A stretch of DNA of 32,901 bases from positions 1-32,901 of IMG/VR virus record IMGVR_UViG_3300048550_000213; one strand, written 5' to 3'. Below the pieces are notes generated by a model. The model had not been told where the DNA came from, searched no databases, and was given only the letters and a program-made list of their open reading frames with translations. Positions 9,501-16,751 of the stretch are shown here, piece after piece. The DNA is from a virus. The translations under genes were made by a program, and so were the position numbers. Position 1 is the first letter of the stretch; each line of letters opens with the position of its first letter.

Positions 9501-10373
9501 TGAAATACGATATTCGTCGGAAATAGGACCCACAATCCTGTTTTCCTCAACCCTTGCCTGAATCTGGTCGGTATCAGGATCTCCAGAAGTATCAGGAATT
9601 GTAGCAAATGCCTTCGATACTTTCTGATAGTAGATATCGAGGTCAGTTCTGTCAAGGATATTAGCAACAGCAGAGTAATCACTATTAGGAACTCTGCCGT
9701 CTTCAATCAACTTGGAAAGACTGTTTACACCGTCAGCAAAACCAAATGCTGTTACTTTATGGTGTGAATACGATGGAGGAATAGTTTCAGTAGAGTCTGG
9801 TCTAAAATATACACCAGTGTCATCACCATCGAAGAATGAGAACTGCCAGAAATAGCAACCACCAGTTACGCTAAAGATATTTACAGGAGCAGGAACCTGG
9901 TCCTCAGTATTGATATTCTTTGCAGCGTAGATAGTAGGATAAGGAATGTACTTAGGAATAATCTTAGTACGACGGAGGTCAGAACCAACAATGGAACAAC
10001 CTCTAGGAACAATAACACCACCCTCAATAGAATTGTACTTATACAGTACATTATTAGGTGAGGTAACATCAAAGTTAGAGTTAGCGTCAAGTGGCGCTAC
10101 ATTAGTATAGAGAACGTCACCAGGTCTGTTATCGATAACATACTCAGAAGGATAGAGATAGATCGAAAATGCGTCAAATTCGTCGTTCGATAGACCAACA
10201 CGATACGAGAACCTTGCCACCTCAAGAAATGCACGCTGCAGACTCTTGAAAGGTCTCAATGAAGAGTTGCCTCTGTTGTCAATCGCATCCGAAGCATCGA
10301 AATCATCGGGGTTGACGTAGATAATACGTCCCGTACGGGACGTGATAATATTCTTGAGTCTTGTTAGTGACAT
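6558..10373 (-). CDS. Large virion structural protein, fibre or tailspike type
   Basis: This 1271-residue protein is the largest single chain in the window. The N-terminus (MSLTRLKNIITSRTGRIIYV, then NRGNSSLRPFKSLQRAFLEVARFS) has the form of the lead-in to right-handed beta-helix tailspikes and pectate-lyase-like folds, followed by about 450 residues with regular beta and Asn/Gly-rich turns. The C-terminus (VLVYINGV, then FDTGTIPQAGDTVHIIELPI) looks like the small beta domain that ends several phage tail-fibre proteins. I recognise it as the kind of long structural protein conserved in T4-like cyanophages, but I cannot assign a T4 number. It has its own late promoter at 10404-10398. A role as long tail fibre or baseplate-attached fibre is inferred. 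Confidence 0.85.
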   Translation of the reverse strand: MSLTRLKNIITSRTGRIIYVNPDDFDASDAIDNRGNSSLRPFKSLQRAFLEVARFSYRVGLSNDEFDAFSIYLYPSEYVIDNRPGDVLYTNVAPLDANSNFDVTSPNNVLYKYNSIEGGVIVPRGCSIVGSDLRRTKIIPKYIPYPTIYAAKNINTEDQVPAPVNIFSVTGGCYFWQFSFFDGDDTGVYFRPDSTETIPPSYSHHKVTAFGFADGVNSLSKLIEDGRVPNSDYSAVANILDRTDLDIYYQKVSKAFATIPDTSGDPDTDQIQARVEENRIVGPISDEYRISQITRNGQTATAVTVDEFGNPRNHGFSVGVNVNISGVTSSTGTSGEVDASLYNGSFQVTSASGNVFTYQMIQEPTGTAIGSNIVVKVEIDTVDSASPYMFNLSLRSVWGMNGMHADGSKATGFKSMVVAQFTGLSLQKDDRAFVRYDESTGNYLAATSGDGAHLDGFARYRKGWEHTHVMCSNDSFIQVVSVFAVGYADHFAGFRGADMSITNSNSNFGSTALRSKGFKLKSFTKDKSGQLTHIVPPKSLADVEEVSVNWVNIDITRTRQVNGQLNNIGQTAGSRLYLYGYTASDSTPPTRIQGYAVGARQDGTGGSAVADKVKCLLFADNSATTASVRSAAISPFGPTVSTSTAGEAGSPFQYDEGTYGGAFGQTGTDANGNPIYNPAGWYIATSPTDNQIYASIQTGRTKYDSVNFTPTTFISRVPDARNLVDRTYRVRMVIPQDQQLPLPRSPISGFVLQPLNTDTTRYELTQTFYLYDIETVTKFVRGESDGVYYLTLLWASVIPGEAGSPVGNYDDKRFSQNVNEVYPSFDRDNPVADPEAAVSVADKRIIGLVYSTNGATPAINNKDPQRSITKESVLKLVADSGWSQPGTTPNWDAANIQLSGIPLTARLGDAETRKIPIRVDGEGNLAPIPVELRRHSILRSGNHTFEYTGFGPGNYSTAFPQTQVETLTDDQIKFSQSIKEDAGVAFYSGLNSNGDLFIGNQVINPVTGQITNEDIAQLNVVGEENTTIQTFSELVLTDKLTVIGGGSNALESVFSGPVTFQNTLSSTGNILARKLTYNNQDGTILKQTLLAPKDSNGLPDFSAFTTGTYDTPDDGDIIYNENWELGDSLGWIRWQQNWYEFGLTNTGAIDLTAGGNVGLGRTAASNDANNRLEVQGNTYIDGDLTVTGRGAVSPAKYITRSTVLTVAQSTFAITGYSSLTHTASSVLVYINGVAQIGGVNFNVDSNGTNVVFDTGTIPQAGDTVHIIELPI

Positions 10374-10397
10374 TTGCTATCTACTATCCTTCTTTGT

Positions 10398-10404
10398 TAT
10401 TTAT
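10398..10404 (-). promoter_or_regulatory. Late promoter (ATAAATA) for the 1271-residue structural gene
   Basis: ATAAATA on the minus strand, 25 bases before the ATG at 10373, in the 40-base gap after the stop of the gene ending at 10414. A purine-rich AGAAGGAT stretch follows, more distant from the start than usual for a ribosome-binding site. Confidence 0.75.
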
Positions 10405-10413
10405 GAGCGACGA

Positions 10414-11892
10414 TCAACCGCCACCTGACGCACCATCAGCAGCGATAATAGCATTGACATCAAAGGATCGTACAGAGAAGTCTGAAGAACTATCTTGAAA
10501 TCCACTATAGTCAAAACTGATATTTTGCGTTGCGGCATATACCATCAGGACTTGACCAGGACCAATGATCAGTGAGGTCAGTCTTTCTGCAGCATCAACT
10601 TCGTTATCATGCATAATTTGATCTACAGAATCAATAGCATTTGCTGCTGTATCAATGCTACTAATTGTTGCAAGAGACCTAGATGCAGTACCAATTTTAG
10701 GTACATCATAGAATGTGTCAGCACCTGCAAAGTCTGCAGATCCAAGACCAGTTACAATATTTACTGATGTTCCAGAAACTTCTTGAACATAACCCCATTT
10801 AGATCCTGCATTAGAGGTTAGAGTAAATGTAGTTTGACCCAAAGTAATAGCATCACTTGCATTAGTCAGAGTACCTTGAAGGTCATAGATGTAGATGGTG
10901 TCATAAGAATAATCAACTGACAATTGCAGTGATTGATCACTACCACCTAGGGTGCCATCGGCAGTGTCAAAGTAATAGTAAGTAGCATCGCCACCACCAT
11001 TAGCACTCATATCATACTGAACATATGCTCCACTAGCACCAGCAGTGCCGCTACTTGTCTTGCCACTTACATACTCAGTTCCATCATCAGATGTTCCTGC
11101 AGTTTGGTCAATACCAAATGTACCGTTGATGGTTGTAGATAATGCAAAACCTACTCCAGACATTGAAGCATCTTGTACAAAGAACTTATAAGTTCTATCC
11201 AAGAACAATGTCACACTTGCCGATCTTTGCAGACTATAAGTACCGCCAGCACCATTACTAGAGAATACGAATTCATCACGGGAAACACCAACACCACCAG
11301 CAGCGATATCGCCAGTTGCAGAAGATGTACCACCAGTTAGAGTTTCGCCCTCAACAAAAGTGGTTCCAGTTACAGGACCGAGATAGAGAGTAGAACCACC
11401 GAGAGAACCGTCAATAATATCATAGATAACTGCTGTACCATTTCCAGTACCACCAGTTAGTGTTTCACCAACGGAGAAACTACCAGTTTGGTTCTCAATA
11501 CTATATGTAAGAATACCAACCTTCTTTACATAAAAGTCAGTTGAGGGTGGAACATAATACGATTCCCATTTGAATGTGGTTTCGCCATCATTCATTGTTA
11601 TCAACTGACCAGGAGTAAATGTATCCTGCTGATCAGTAATGATAGGAATTGAAGTATCGAATGTTAGAGTTTTATTTGTAACCACATCTCCAGGGTGGAG
11701 AAGATAAGTAGATGCATCCAGCGTTGCTGCGATGTCATACTTTTTCACACCAACACGAACATTAGCAGCAGTACCGTCGCTGACCATGTTTAGAACGCCA
11801 CTCGCAGAAGAGTCGATAGGCGCTCTATACAGGGCAGTCCATGTAGTTGCAGCTGGTTTCGCTGATGCTAGTTTTCCTGTTTGCGTTGCCAT
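10414..11892 (-). CDS. Virion structural protein with repeated GETLTGGT motif
   Basis: This is a 492-residue protein, mostly beta in character and rich in Thr, Ser, Gly and Asp, with no signal peptide or membrane segment. Two copies of a motif (SVGETLTGGTGNGTA and VEGETLTGGTSSATG) about 45 residues apart near residue 150-190 indicate an internal duplication, a common way of building fibre shafts. The region after residue 215 (DRTYKFFVQDASMSG) looks like another beta sandwich. I do not recognise a T4 counterpart. It lies six bases downstream of the 439-residue gene, so the two form an operon from the promoter at 13254-13247. Position within the fibre block suggests a fibre, collar or baseplate-attached protein. 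Confidence 0.82.
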   Translation of the reverse strand: MATQTGKLASAKPAATTWTALYRAPIDSSASGVLNMVSDGTAANVRVGVKKYDIAATLDASTYLLHPGDVVTNKTLTFDTSIPIITDQQDTFTPGQLITMNDGETTFKWESYYVPPSTDFYVKKVGILTYSIENQTGSFSVGETLTGGTGNGTAVIYDIIDGSLGGSTLYLGPVTGTTFVEGETLTGGTSSATGDIAAGGVGVSRDEFVFSSNGAGGTYSLQRSASVTLFLDRTYKFFVQDASMSGVGFALSTTINGTFGIDQTAGTSDDGTEYVSGKTSSGTAGASGAYVQYDMSANGGGDATYYYFDTADGTLGGSDQSLQLSVDYSYDTIYIYDLQGTLTNASDAITLGQTTFTLTSNAGSKWGYVQEVSGTSVNIVTGLGSADFAGADTFYDVPKIGTASRSLATISSIDTAANAIDSVDQIMHDNEVDAAERLTSLIIGPGQVLMVYAATQNISFDYSGFQDSSSDFSVRSFDVNAIIAADGASGGG

Positions 11893-11898
11893 TTTTTA

Positions 11899-13218
11899 TT
11901 AGAATCCAGCGTAGAAGAATTGTTGTTGTCTTGTTCTACCCGTCAGGGTAGCAGCACCGATACCAGCACCGAAGGTAACGTCATCTAGCGTAACGTTATC
12001 TGTAGAAAGCAGAGTTGCATCTGCATCAGGGAACGAGATTGTTCTGGTTGCCTGTAGATTATCTAGGTTGAAGATAACCGCGCCTGCTCCACCAAATGCA
12101 GGTCTAACAACGGGAGATAGTAGAGTTTTGTTTCTAAGATCCTGTGCTGCTCTTTCGGTAACAAGAATGTTATTACCACCTGCATTATTTAGTATTCCAT
12201 TAGATGGGAACTGATACGTCTCGTTTGTATTCTCAAGCAGATTGTCAAGGTCAAAGTTGATCTTCTTAGAGATCGTTGTACCAGATGCAAAAATAGCATC
12301 GGAGTATACTTTGTTAGTAATAGTTTGAGTTGTATCTCTTCCCAACAATGTCAGACTCAGATCAGGAACCGTAATAATACGATTAGCAGTCAATTCTGAT
12401 GTATTGATATTAGCACTAAACTCAGAGTCAAATGTCTGTTGGAACTTGACTGAAACAAAAGTCTTATTGAGAGAAATTTGTTCTGTCTTAGTATCTAACA
12501 GTGTAGAGTGGTTAGCATTTGCTTCTGCTGTAGTGGTAATTGCACCAGCATCAGGTAAGAAGTAAGAACGTCTAGCAGCAGCAGTTTCATCCCAGTTGAT
12601 CTGGAATACTGCTTCTTCATCACCATCAACCAAAACAAAGTTGTCTTCATCAACCAAGATAGTTTTGTTTCTCAGTGTTTGCTGAGAGTCATCACCTACA
12701 AGAACTGTACCATTTCCAGCAGTAACTGGTGGGAGGTTGAAGATTCTGATAGCAGTACCACTGCCAATACCAGAAATCTCAAATCGTGCTTTTTGACCTT
12801 GAGAATCCTCAAGAATCATTGCAGTATCGTCAATCCTAAACTGACCTGTAACTCGTACAGATCCAGTACCTTTGGGTGCAAGAACAAGGTCGGAGTTATC
12901 TACTAAATCATCTAGTGCAGTCAAATAGTTTGATGTACTGCCATCAGAGTTCAAGAGACGTGTGAAATACACTCCTCCAGCACCCCATGATAGACCAAGT
13001 TGGTCATATGCATTCTGGTACACTCCAGAATTACGGTCCAAATCAAAGGCAATACCAGGTTCTGCTTTAGACCCCGCACCCACGCCTTTGAATAACTGGT
13101 TGATCCTCGCTTTCCTGTTAGGAATAAGCGGGTCAGATACTACGACAGGCAGAATTGCTTCACCCGATAAGGCAGCATCTGCAATGTCCTCTAATTGCGA
13201 AATCTTTTTGGTTCCCAC
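11899..13218 (-). CDS. Virion structural protein, fibre type (GTG start)
   Basis: This is a 439-residue protein. The start is GTG at 13218-13216, the only plausible start in frame, 29 bases after a perfect late promoter. The N-terminus (KKISQLEDIADAALSGEAILPVV) matches a lead-in seen in many cyanophage fibre and structural proteins. The middle contains repeated phrases of the form TLRNKTI, TITNKVY and DLRNKTLLSP that recur roughly every 85-110 residues, each near a predicted beta segment ending in a proline turn (RIFNLPPV, RSYFLPDAG, TISFPDADA). These look like tandem structural repeats of a fibre shaft. It probably forms a transcription unit with the 492-residue gene downstream. Confidence 0.85.
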   Translation of the reverse strand: MGTKKISQLEDIADAALSGEAILPVVVSDPLIPNRKARINQLFKGVGAGSKAEPGIAFDLDRNSGVYQNAYDQLGLSWGAGGVYFTRLLNSDGSTSNYLTALDDLVDNSDLVLAPKGTGSVRVTGQFRIDDTAMILEDSQGQKARFEISGIGSGTAIRIFNLPPVTAGNGTVLVGDDSQQTLRNKTILVDEDNFVLVDGDEEAVFQINWDETAAARRSYFLPDAGAITTTAEANANHSTLLDTKTEQISLNKTFVSVKFQQTFDSEFSANINTSELTANRIITVPDLSLTLLGRDTTQTITNKVYSDAIFASGTTISKKINFDLDNLLENTNETYQFPSNGILNNAGGNNILVTERAAQDLRNKTLLSPVVRPAFGGAGAVIFNLDNLQATRTISFPDADATLLSTDNVTLDDVTFGAGIGAATLTGRTRQQQFFYAGF

Positions 13219-13246
13219 GGACTGACGATATAGTTCTTACAAAAGT

Positions 13247-13254
13247 TATTTATA
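13247..13254 (-). promoter_or_regulatory. Perfect T4 late promoter (TATAAATA)
   Basis: The full octamer TATAAATA on the minus strand, 29 bases before the GTG at 13218. The TAA stop codon of the halogenase homologue (13252-13250) is inside it. This marks the change from the metabolic cassette to the late structural block. Confidence 0.85.
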
Positions 13255-14329
13255 CTGGTTTGTAGATGCGTCCTAGATTATCATACATGTTCATTACCGA
13301 CTGAGATGTATGGAAACCATAAGTAACCATATTTGTACGGATGTCGCCATCAATTATGTTCTGAATAAATGAGTCGCTGAGTTCTAAACTCTTTGCATAA
13401 TCCCAAAATGGCGTATCATACTTAGATCCAAACTTATAATGATACAGGATAAAGTTAGCATTCTCTTTGATCGAGCGTTGCATGTCATACTCAATTTTCT
13501 GTATTGGTCTTTCTCCCCATACTGCTTCCATCGTAAGTTCAATCCACTTCATATATCCAGCAACAGATGTTGCTTCCATAGGTTCGATAAAGAAGTATCT
13601 GTTACCGTTTAGGAATACTCGGTTATCAATAATAGGACTTTTGGCATAATAGTTCCTGAACGGGAATGTTGCAGTAATATTATCTACACCAAATTGTTCT
13701 TTGAAATTTACCTCTGCTTCAGTGTCACTAGTAATATCACCATTATATAAGTATCCATATTGCACACGATCTTGCAAATGGATTACAAATGTCCATCCAT
13801 CTGGTGTTGTAACAGTTCTAGTCCATGGAACATTATCTGGATTGGGCATGTTAGATAACATTACCCGATTCAAAGGGTTAGTAATTATATTATAGTCTGT
13901 ATAATCTGTAGGAAATCCTCTACAGTCATACACATAGTCTGCGTCACATTCATCATAGGTCTCAATATGCTTCTGAGTTACCTTGAAGATGCCTGTATCG
14001 CATATAAAATCTTGAAATAGATGAGGATCTAGGTGCATACCTACCTCATCAAAGTTGAATGGGTGGAACCATTCAGGTTTATCTCCCCACCCCTCATATT
14101 TGATACCAAACTTGGGAGTTGCTTTCCAAGGATTATCGTGCCAGTTTAGACTCCACCCAAATGTATCTGCCAGAAAACCTGTCAGACCAGGAAAGGATCC
14201 CGACCCAACAGGTTCTGTATCAATCTCTTCATCATAATACAGTTCGACTTCAGTCTTAGGTGAGTAATGTCGCCAATATAATGCTGTAAGGACTCCCGCT
14301 AGACCTTTGCCAAGAACTGCAACTTTCAT
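13250..14329 (-). CDS. prnA: Short flavin-dependent tryptophan-halogenase homologue
   Basis: This is a 359-residue protein. Its N-terminus VAVLGKGLAGV has the GxGxxG dinucleotide-binding loop at residues 7-12. K73 (in TPKFGIKY) aligns with the catalytic lysine of PrnA-type halogenases, and FIEPMEATSVAG (about 247-258) matches their conserved Glu-containing motif. The WxWxIP signature is changed to WTFVIH at 179-184. At 359 residues it is much shorter than PrnA (about 540). It may therefore be a flavin oxidoreductase of the family and not an active halogenase. I chose the ATG at 14329, which overlaps the talC stop as ATGA; the frame extends to a TTG at 14353 but that lies inside talC and has no support. 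Homologues annotated prnA occur in cyanophages; the biological role is unknown. Confidence 0.8.
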   Translation of the reverse strand: MKVAVLGKGLAGVLTALYWRHYSPKTEVELYYDEEIDTEPVGSGSFPGLTGFLADTFGWSLNWHDNPWKATPKFGIKYEGWGDKPEWFHPFNFDEVGMHLDPHLFQDFICDTGIFKVTQKHIETYDECDADYVYDCRGFPTDYTDYNIITNPLNRVMLSNMPNPDNVPWTRTVTTPDGWTFVIHLQDRVQYGYLYNGDITSDTEAEVNFKEQFGVDNITATFPFRNYYAKSPIIDNRVFLNGNRYFFIEPMEATSVAGYMKWIELTMEAVWGERPIQKIEYDMQRSIKENANFILYHYKFGSKYDTPFWDYAKSLELSDSFIQNIIDGDIRTNMVTYGFHTSQSVMNMYDNLGRIYKPV

Positions 14330-14988
14330 AGTTTTTCTTTGAGTGATTTCCAATCTTCTTTGAACTTTTCAAGACCAGCGTCTGTCAGTGCATGTTTATA
14401 CATTTTCCAGAATAGTGCTGGTGGCATAGTAACCACATCAGCACCATATAAGAATGCTTTCTCGATATGCTCTACAGATCTGGTCGATGCTGCTAGCACC
14501 TCAGTATCGTGAACTGCATGAGTTTCAAACGTTCCCACAATACCCTTGATAAGACCTAAAGCATCAAATCTTTGATCTTCTACTCTACCAATAAATGGAG
14601 ATACAAAAGAAGCACCTGCTTTTGCTGCTAGAATTGCTTGTGAGATTGAGAATACTAGAGTTACGTTTACTCCAACTCCGAAGTCGGATAGATTCTTACA
14701 TGCCAAAAGACCATCATAGTTACATGGCACTTTGATGGTAATATTTTGTGAAATATGATAGAAAGGTTCTGCTTCTATAAGCATATCTTCTGCATTCTCT
14801 GAATTTACTTCTGCGCTAATACTAGCGTATTGTCCTTCAAAGATATCTGCAATTTCTTTGATTACTTCTTTAGGTTCTTTACCTTGAGCAAGCATCAAAG
14901 ATGGATTTGTGGTTACACCGTCAATCAATCCTGTTTTATATGCTGACCTGATAAGATCGGGATCAGATGTATCTAAAAAGATTTTCAT
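14326..14988 (-). CDS. talC: Transaldolase, TalC type
   Basis: This 220-residue enzyme belongs to the short TalC / fructose-6-phosphate aldolase subfamily. The sequence starts MKIFLDTSDPDLIRSA, followed by GVTTNPSL at 24-31. The Schiff-base lysine is K86 in NITIKVP, and later blocks GVNVTLVFS, SPFIGR and GADVVTMPP are typical. It would transfer a dihydroxyacetone unit between sugar phosphates in the non-oxidative pentose phosphate pathway in the cytoplasm. Phage talC is well known in cyanophages and is thought to support NADPH and ribose supply for phage DNA synthesis, together with CP12. The start is preceded by GAGGG at a good distance. The stop overlaps the start of the halogenase homologue, so the two are coupled. 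A possible sigma70-type promoter lies in the 153-base gap upstream. Confidence 0.95.
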   Translation of the reverse strand: MKIFLDTSDPDLIRSAYKTGLIDGVTTNPSLMLAQGKEPKEVIKEIADIFEGQYASISAEVNSENAEDMLIEAEPFYHISQNITIKVPCNYDGLLACKNLSDFGVGVNVTLVFSISQAILAAKAGASFVSPFIGRVEDQRFDALGLIKGIVGTFETHAVHDTEVLAASTRSVEHIEKAFLYGADVVTMPPALFWKMYKHALTDAGLEKFKEDWKSLKEKL

Positions 14989-15022
14989 GGCATACCCTCA
15001 TATTTTTTCTATGTATCTCACT

Positions 15023-15052
15023 ATCATAAGACCTAATGTCAACAAAGGTCAG
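15023..15052 (-). promoter_or_regulatory. Possible sigma70-type promoter upstream of talC
   Basis: This is a TATGAT -10 box (15028-15023) with CTGACC 18 bases upstream (15052-15047) on the minus strand; a perfect TTGACA (15042-15037) is also present but has no good -10 at 16-18 bases. The start of transcription would fall near 15016, about 28 bases before the talC ATG. The rest of the 14989-15141 gap shows no gene, terminator or late-promoter motif that I can support. Confidence 0.4.
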
Positions 15053-15141
15053 GGTTTGGATATAAGGTATTGTATTTTGCAAACCTGTTGACATTTGGTG
15101 TTACATCTAGAGACTCACAGGCAAACCTATAACTCATCCAC

Positions 15142-15402
15142 TCAGTCAAGAAAGTCGAGATTTGAGAGTGATTCTCCACGGTTTGGGTGGATGAGATCGA
15201 GGAATTGTTGTGCTTTTGTGAGTTGCTTTTGGTGGTAGTCTCTCCAGTCGATCGCTTCCGAGAGCATTTCCTCGTATGCTTGCCTCGCTTCCACTTTATC
15301 ATCACTTAGATAGTCTCCAATAGCGTCACCCATTCGATCTTTGCGCTGACAGGCATATGCAGTTTGCCAATGTTCCATTTCAGGGCGTCCTTCAATTGTC
15401 AT
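15142..15402 (-). CDS. Small hypothetical protein, acidic helical
   Basis: This is an 86-residue protein. I do not recognise a family. It is mostly helical and acidic (EARQAYEEMLSEAIDWRDYHQKQL), with no membrane segment. Its ATG overlaps the stop of the upstream gene as ATGA, so it is translated as part of the small-gene cluster that begins at 16728. It is the last gene of that run before talC. A competing frame at 15039-15305 is out of phase and lacks the overlap. Confidence 0.78.
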   Translation of the reverse strand: MTIEGRPEMEHWQTAYACQRKDRMGDAIGDYLSDDKVEARQAYEEMLSEAIDWRDYHQKQLTKAQQFLDLIHPNRGESLSNLDFLD

Positions 15403-15695
15403 AGAAGTAGTTTACCTGCTCTACGAGTGGGTTTGATAATTGTACTAAAAGTAGTAGTATAATAATCGTAAATATCTTCGTTGACTTCTCCTCGGAAGAC
15501 AACAAATTTCTTAGATACCTCTAGTTTCTTAGTAGACTCGTCCGCCAAGAAGGGTGCCCAAGATACAAAACCGATTTTGTTACCTTCACCAGGAACGGCA
15601 ACAATCGGGTTTGATACAGTGATAGTGTCATCAGTTTCGTCGAGGATTTCAGTAATAACCTCCTCACCCGACGCCATTCGCATTAGTTGGATCAT
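15399..15695 (-). CDS. Small conserved cyanophage protein, Sm/Hfq-like fold possible
   Basis: This is a 98-residue protein. The pattern MIQLMRMASGEEVITEI, then DTITVSNPIVAV, then FVSWAPFL and an alternating beta pattern VSKKFVVFRGEV resembles the five-stranded Sm/LSm core, where a short helix is followed by strands with GEE and a proline-containing turn. I know similar small proteins from T4-like cyanophages. RNA binding is inference from the fold only, and no Hfq YKH-type motif is visible. The last residues (KPTRRAGKLLL) are basic. It overlaps the next gene as ATGA. Confidence 0.8.
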   Translation of the reverse strand: MIQLMRMASGEEVITEILDETDDTITVSNPIVAVPGEGNKIGFVSWAPFLADESTKKLEVSKKFVVFRGEVNEDIYDYYTTTFSTIIKPTRRAGKLLL

Positions 15696-15730
15696 GATAA
15701 TAAGTCAAGTTTTCAAAAGGGGCGCTCTTT

Positions 15731-15952
15731 CTATTCAGAGTTCTTTTGTACTCCCCTTTGTTTTTCTTCTTTTAGAAGTTTGAAGTACAGTTTGTAATAC
15801 GGTTTTTTCATTTGATCGAGGACTTGCATGTCCTCTTCAAAACCCATATACTTACAGAGTTGATAAGATCCCTCTAATTCACTAAGTAATCTCAGTATAT
15901 TAGCAGGAAGTCTTTCAAGTCCTCCTGGTTGATACTGCTTGGGGATCGTCAT
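15731..15952 (-). CDS. Small hypothetical protein
   Basis: This is a 73-residue protein with an ATG start inside the last 38 bases of the preceding gene. I do not recognise a family. The pattern GGLERLPANILRLLSELEGSYQLCKYMGFEEDMQVLDQM suggests two amphipathic helices and a charged C-terminal tail (KLLKEEKQRG). There is no signal peptide. It is part of the small-gene cluster read from the promoter at 16780-16752. Confidence 0.75.
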   Translation of the reverse strand: MTIPKQYQPGGLERLPANILRLLSELEGSYQLCKYMGFEEDMQVLDQMKKPYYKLYFKLLKEEKQRGVQKNSE

Positions 15953-16103
15953 CGATACTATATGTAGGTGGGTGAAAATTACAGTATTCGTTGAAGGTAA
16001 TTTTCATTTCCTTCTCAGTGAGATTAGCATGTTTTGCTGCTTTTGGCAAGTTCCACTTTGCTGACCACAGCATTTCCATTGATCGACGGGTTTCAGGTCT
16101 CAT
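15915..16103 (-). CDS. Small hypothetical protein with possible helix-turn-helix
   Basis: This is a 62-residue protein. Residues about 12-40 (WSAKWNLPKAAKHANLTEKE, then a short helix MKITFNEY) have the form of a helix-turn-helix: a helix, the turn after AKHANL, and a second helix. A DNA-binding role is only suggested. The C-terminus is acidic then basic (DDDPQAVSTRRT). Its start overlaps the stop of the membrane-protein gene as ATGA, and its 3' end overlaps the next gene by 38 bases. Confidence 0.75.
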   Translation of the reverse strand: MRPETRRSMEMLWSAKWNLPKAAKHANLTEKEMKITFNEYCNFHPPTYSIDDDPQAVSTRRT

Positions 16104-16312
16104 GGATATAATTTAGATAACGAAATGAACAATAGGAATGCTAGCATTATAACTACATCCCACGATTTTGTCTTTATAAAGTATGGAATTGAAATTAGAT
16201 CTGCAACAAAGTGTGCAGTCACACCAACTAATACATTTACATGAAGGACAATAAAGTAGGCAATAATAACAAGAGCACTACCTAAGACCCTTAGACGAAT
16301 TAGATTTGCCAT
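16100..16312 (-). CDS. Small integral membrane protein
   Basis: This is a 70-residue protein with two clear hydrophobic segments, about residues 8-30 (VLGSALVIIAYFIVLHVNV) and 52-67 (VVIMLAFLLFISLS), and a weaker one between them. Positive residues before the first segment (RLRV) and KTK before the last one suggest loop positions. I do not recognise the family. An early phage membrane protein might act at the host membrane, but nothing in the sequence defines how. It directly follows the gene ending at 16313 and overlaps the next as ATGA. Confidence 0.8.
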   Translation of the reverse strand: MANLIRLRVLGSALVIIAYFIVLHVNVLVGVTAHFVADLISIPYFIKTKSWDVVIMLAFLLFISLSKLYP

Positions 16313-16537
16313 TTAGTCACGGGTGTCATTATTTTCGATAAATTGGGATTTGAATTCATTCACCATGTCAAGGATATCAGGTTCGACAGGTGCAGCACGT
16401 TCAGCAACAGGTACGCACATGACATACTTCCCGCTTTCCAAACGTACTTTCCACACAATGTTTTCCCTACCAGTGAGTTCAATGCAGAATTCTAGATTCT
16501 TCTCGAACTCTTCGTAAGAGATTTCGTATTGATTCAT
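16313..16537 (-). CDS. Small hypothetical protein
   Basis: This is a 74-residue protein that I do not recognise. It begins MNQYEISYEEFEKNLEFCIE and has a central beta-like part (IVWKVRLESGKYVMCVPVAE) and an acidic helical end. Composition is that of a soluble protein. The start overlaps the stop of the preceding gene as ATGA and the next gene begins right after its stop, so it is firmly in the operon. Confidence 0.78.
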   Translation of the reverse strand: MNQYEISYEEFEKNLEFCIELTGRENIVWKVRLESGKYVMCVPVAERAAPVEPDILDMVNEFKSQFIENNDTRD

Positions 16538-16728
16538 AGTCTTACAGAATACATTTCATCAGGGACAAATGCTTTGATCATGTTCCAGGTATCAGTGAAT
16601 CCTTCACGTCCTTCCTCATCCCAGAGGAACTGAACTTCTTCGTAGTCACCACGATCAGAAGTCATCTCGATCTTGCGTTGTGCCACGTTTATGACCACAT
16701 GCTCAAGGAACTGGGTGGTTTCTTCCAT
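16534..16728 (-). CDS. Small hypothetical protein, first gene of the early-type cluster
   Basis: This is a 64-residue protein that I do not recognise. The sequence pattern VVINVAQRKIEMTSDRGDYE then VQFLWDEEGREGFTDTWNMI suggests a beta hairpin followed by a helix. It is the first gene after the sigma70-type promoter at 16780-16752. There is no usual ribosome-binding site; the leader is about 17 bases long and forms a hairpin whose 3' arm touches the ATG at 16728. Confidence 0.78.
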   Translation of the reverse strand: MEETTQFLEHVVINVAQRKIEMTSDRGDYEEVQFLWDEEGREGFTDTWNMIKAFVPDEMYSVRL

Positions 16729-16749
16729 GGAGGTGTTTCGCTTACCCCC
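16729..16749 (-). promoter_or_regulatory. Leader hairpin touching the start codon
   Basis: On the minus strand GGGGGT (16749-16744) can pair with ACCTCC (16734-16729) with five Watson-Crick pairs and one G-U pair around a nine-base loop. The second arm ends exactly at the ATG (16728-16726), and the first arm starts near the predicted transcription start. Such a structure could protect the 5' end or limit translation. Confidence 0.5.
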
Positions 16750-16751
16750 TG

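Noticed and set aside
14330-14353. Upstream TTG start for the halogenase homologue
   Set aside because: It lies inside talC, has no ribosome-binding site, and the ATG at 14329 overlaps the talC stop as ATGA and begins with a typical FAD-binding N-terminus.
15089-15094. TTGACA on the plus strand upstream of the small-gene cluster's end
   Set aside because: There is no -10 box at the right distance and no plus-strand gene downstream.
15039-15305. Open minus-strand frame of 88 codons next to the 86-residue gene
   Set aside because: It is out of phase with the gene at 15142-15402, which overlaps its upstream neighbour as ATGA; the two cannot both be main products and this one has no start signal.
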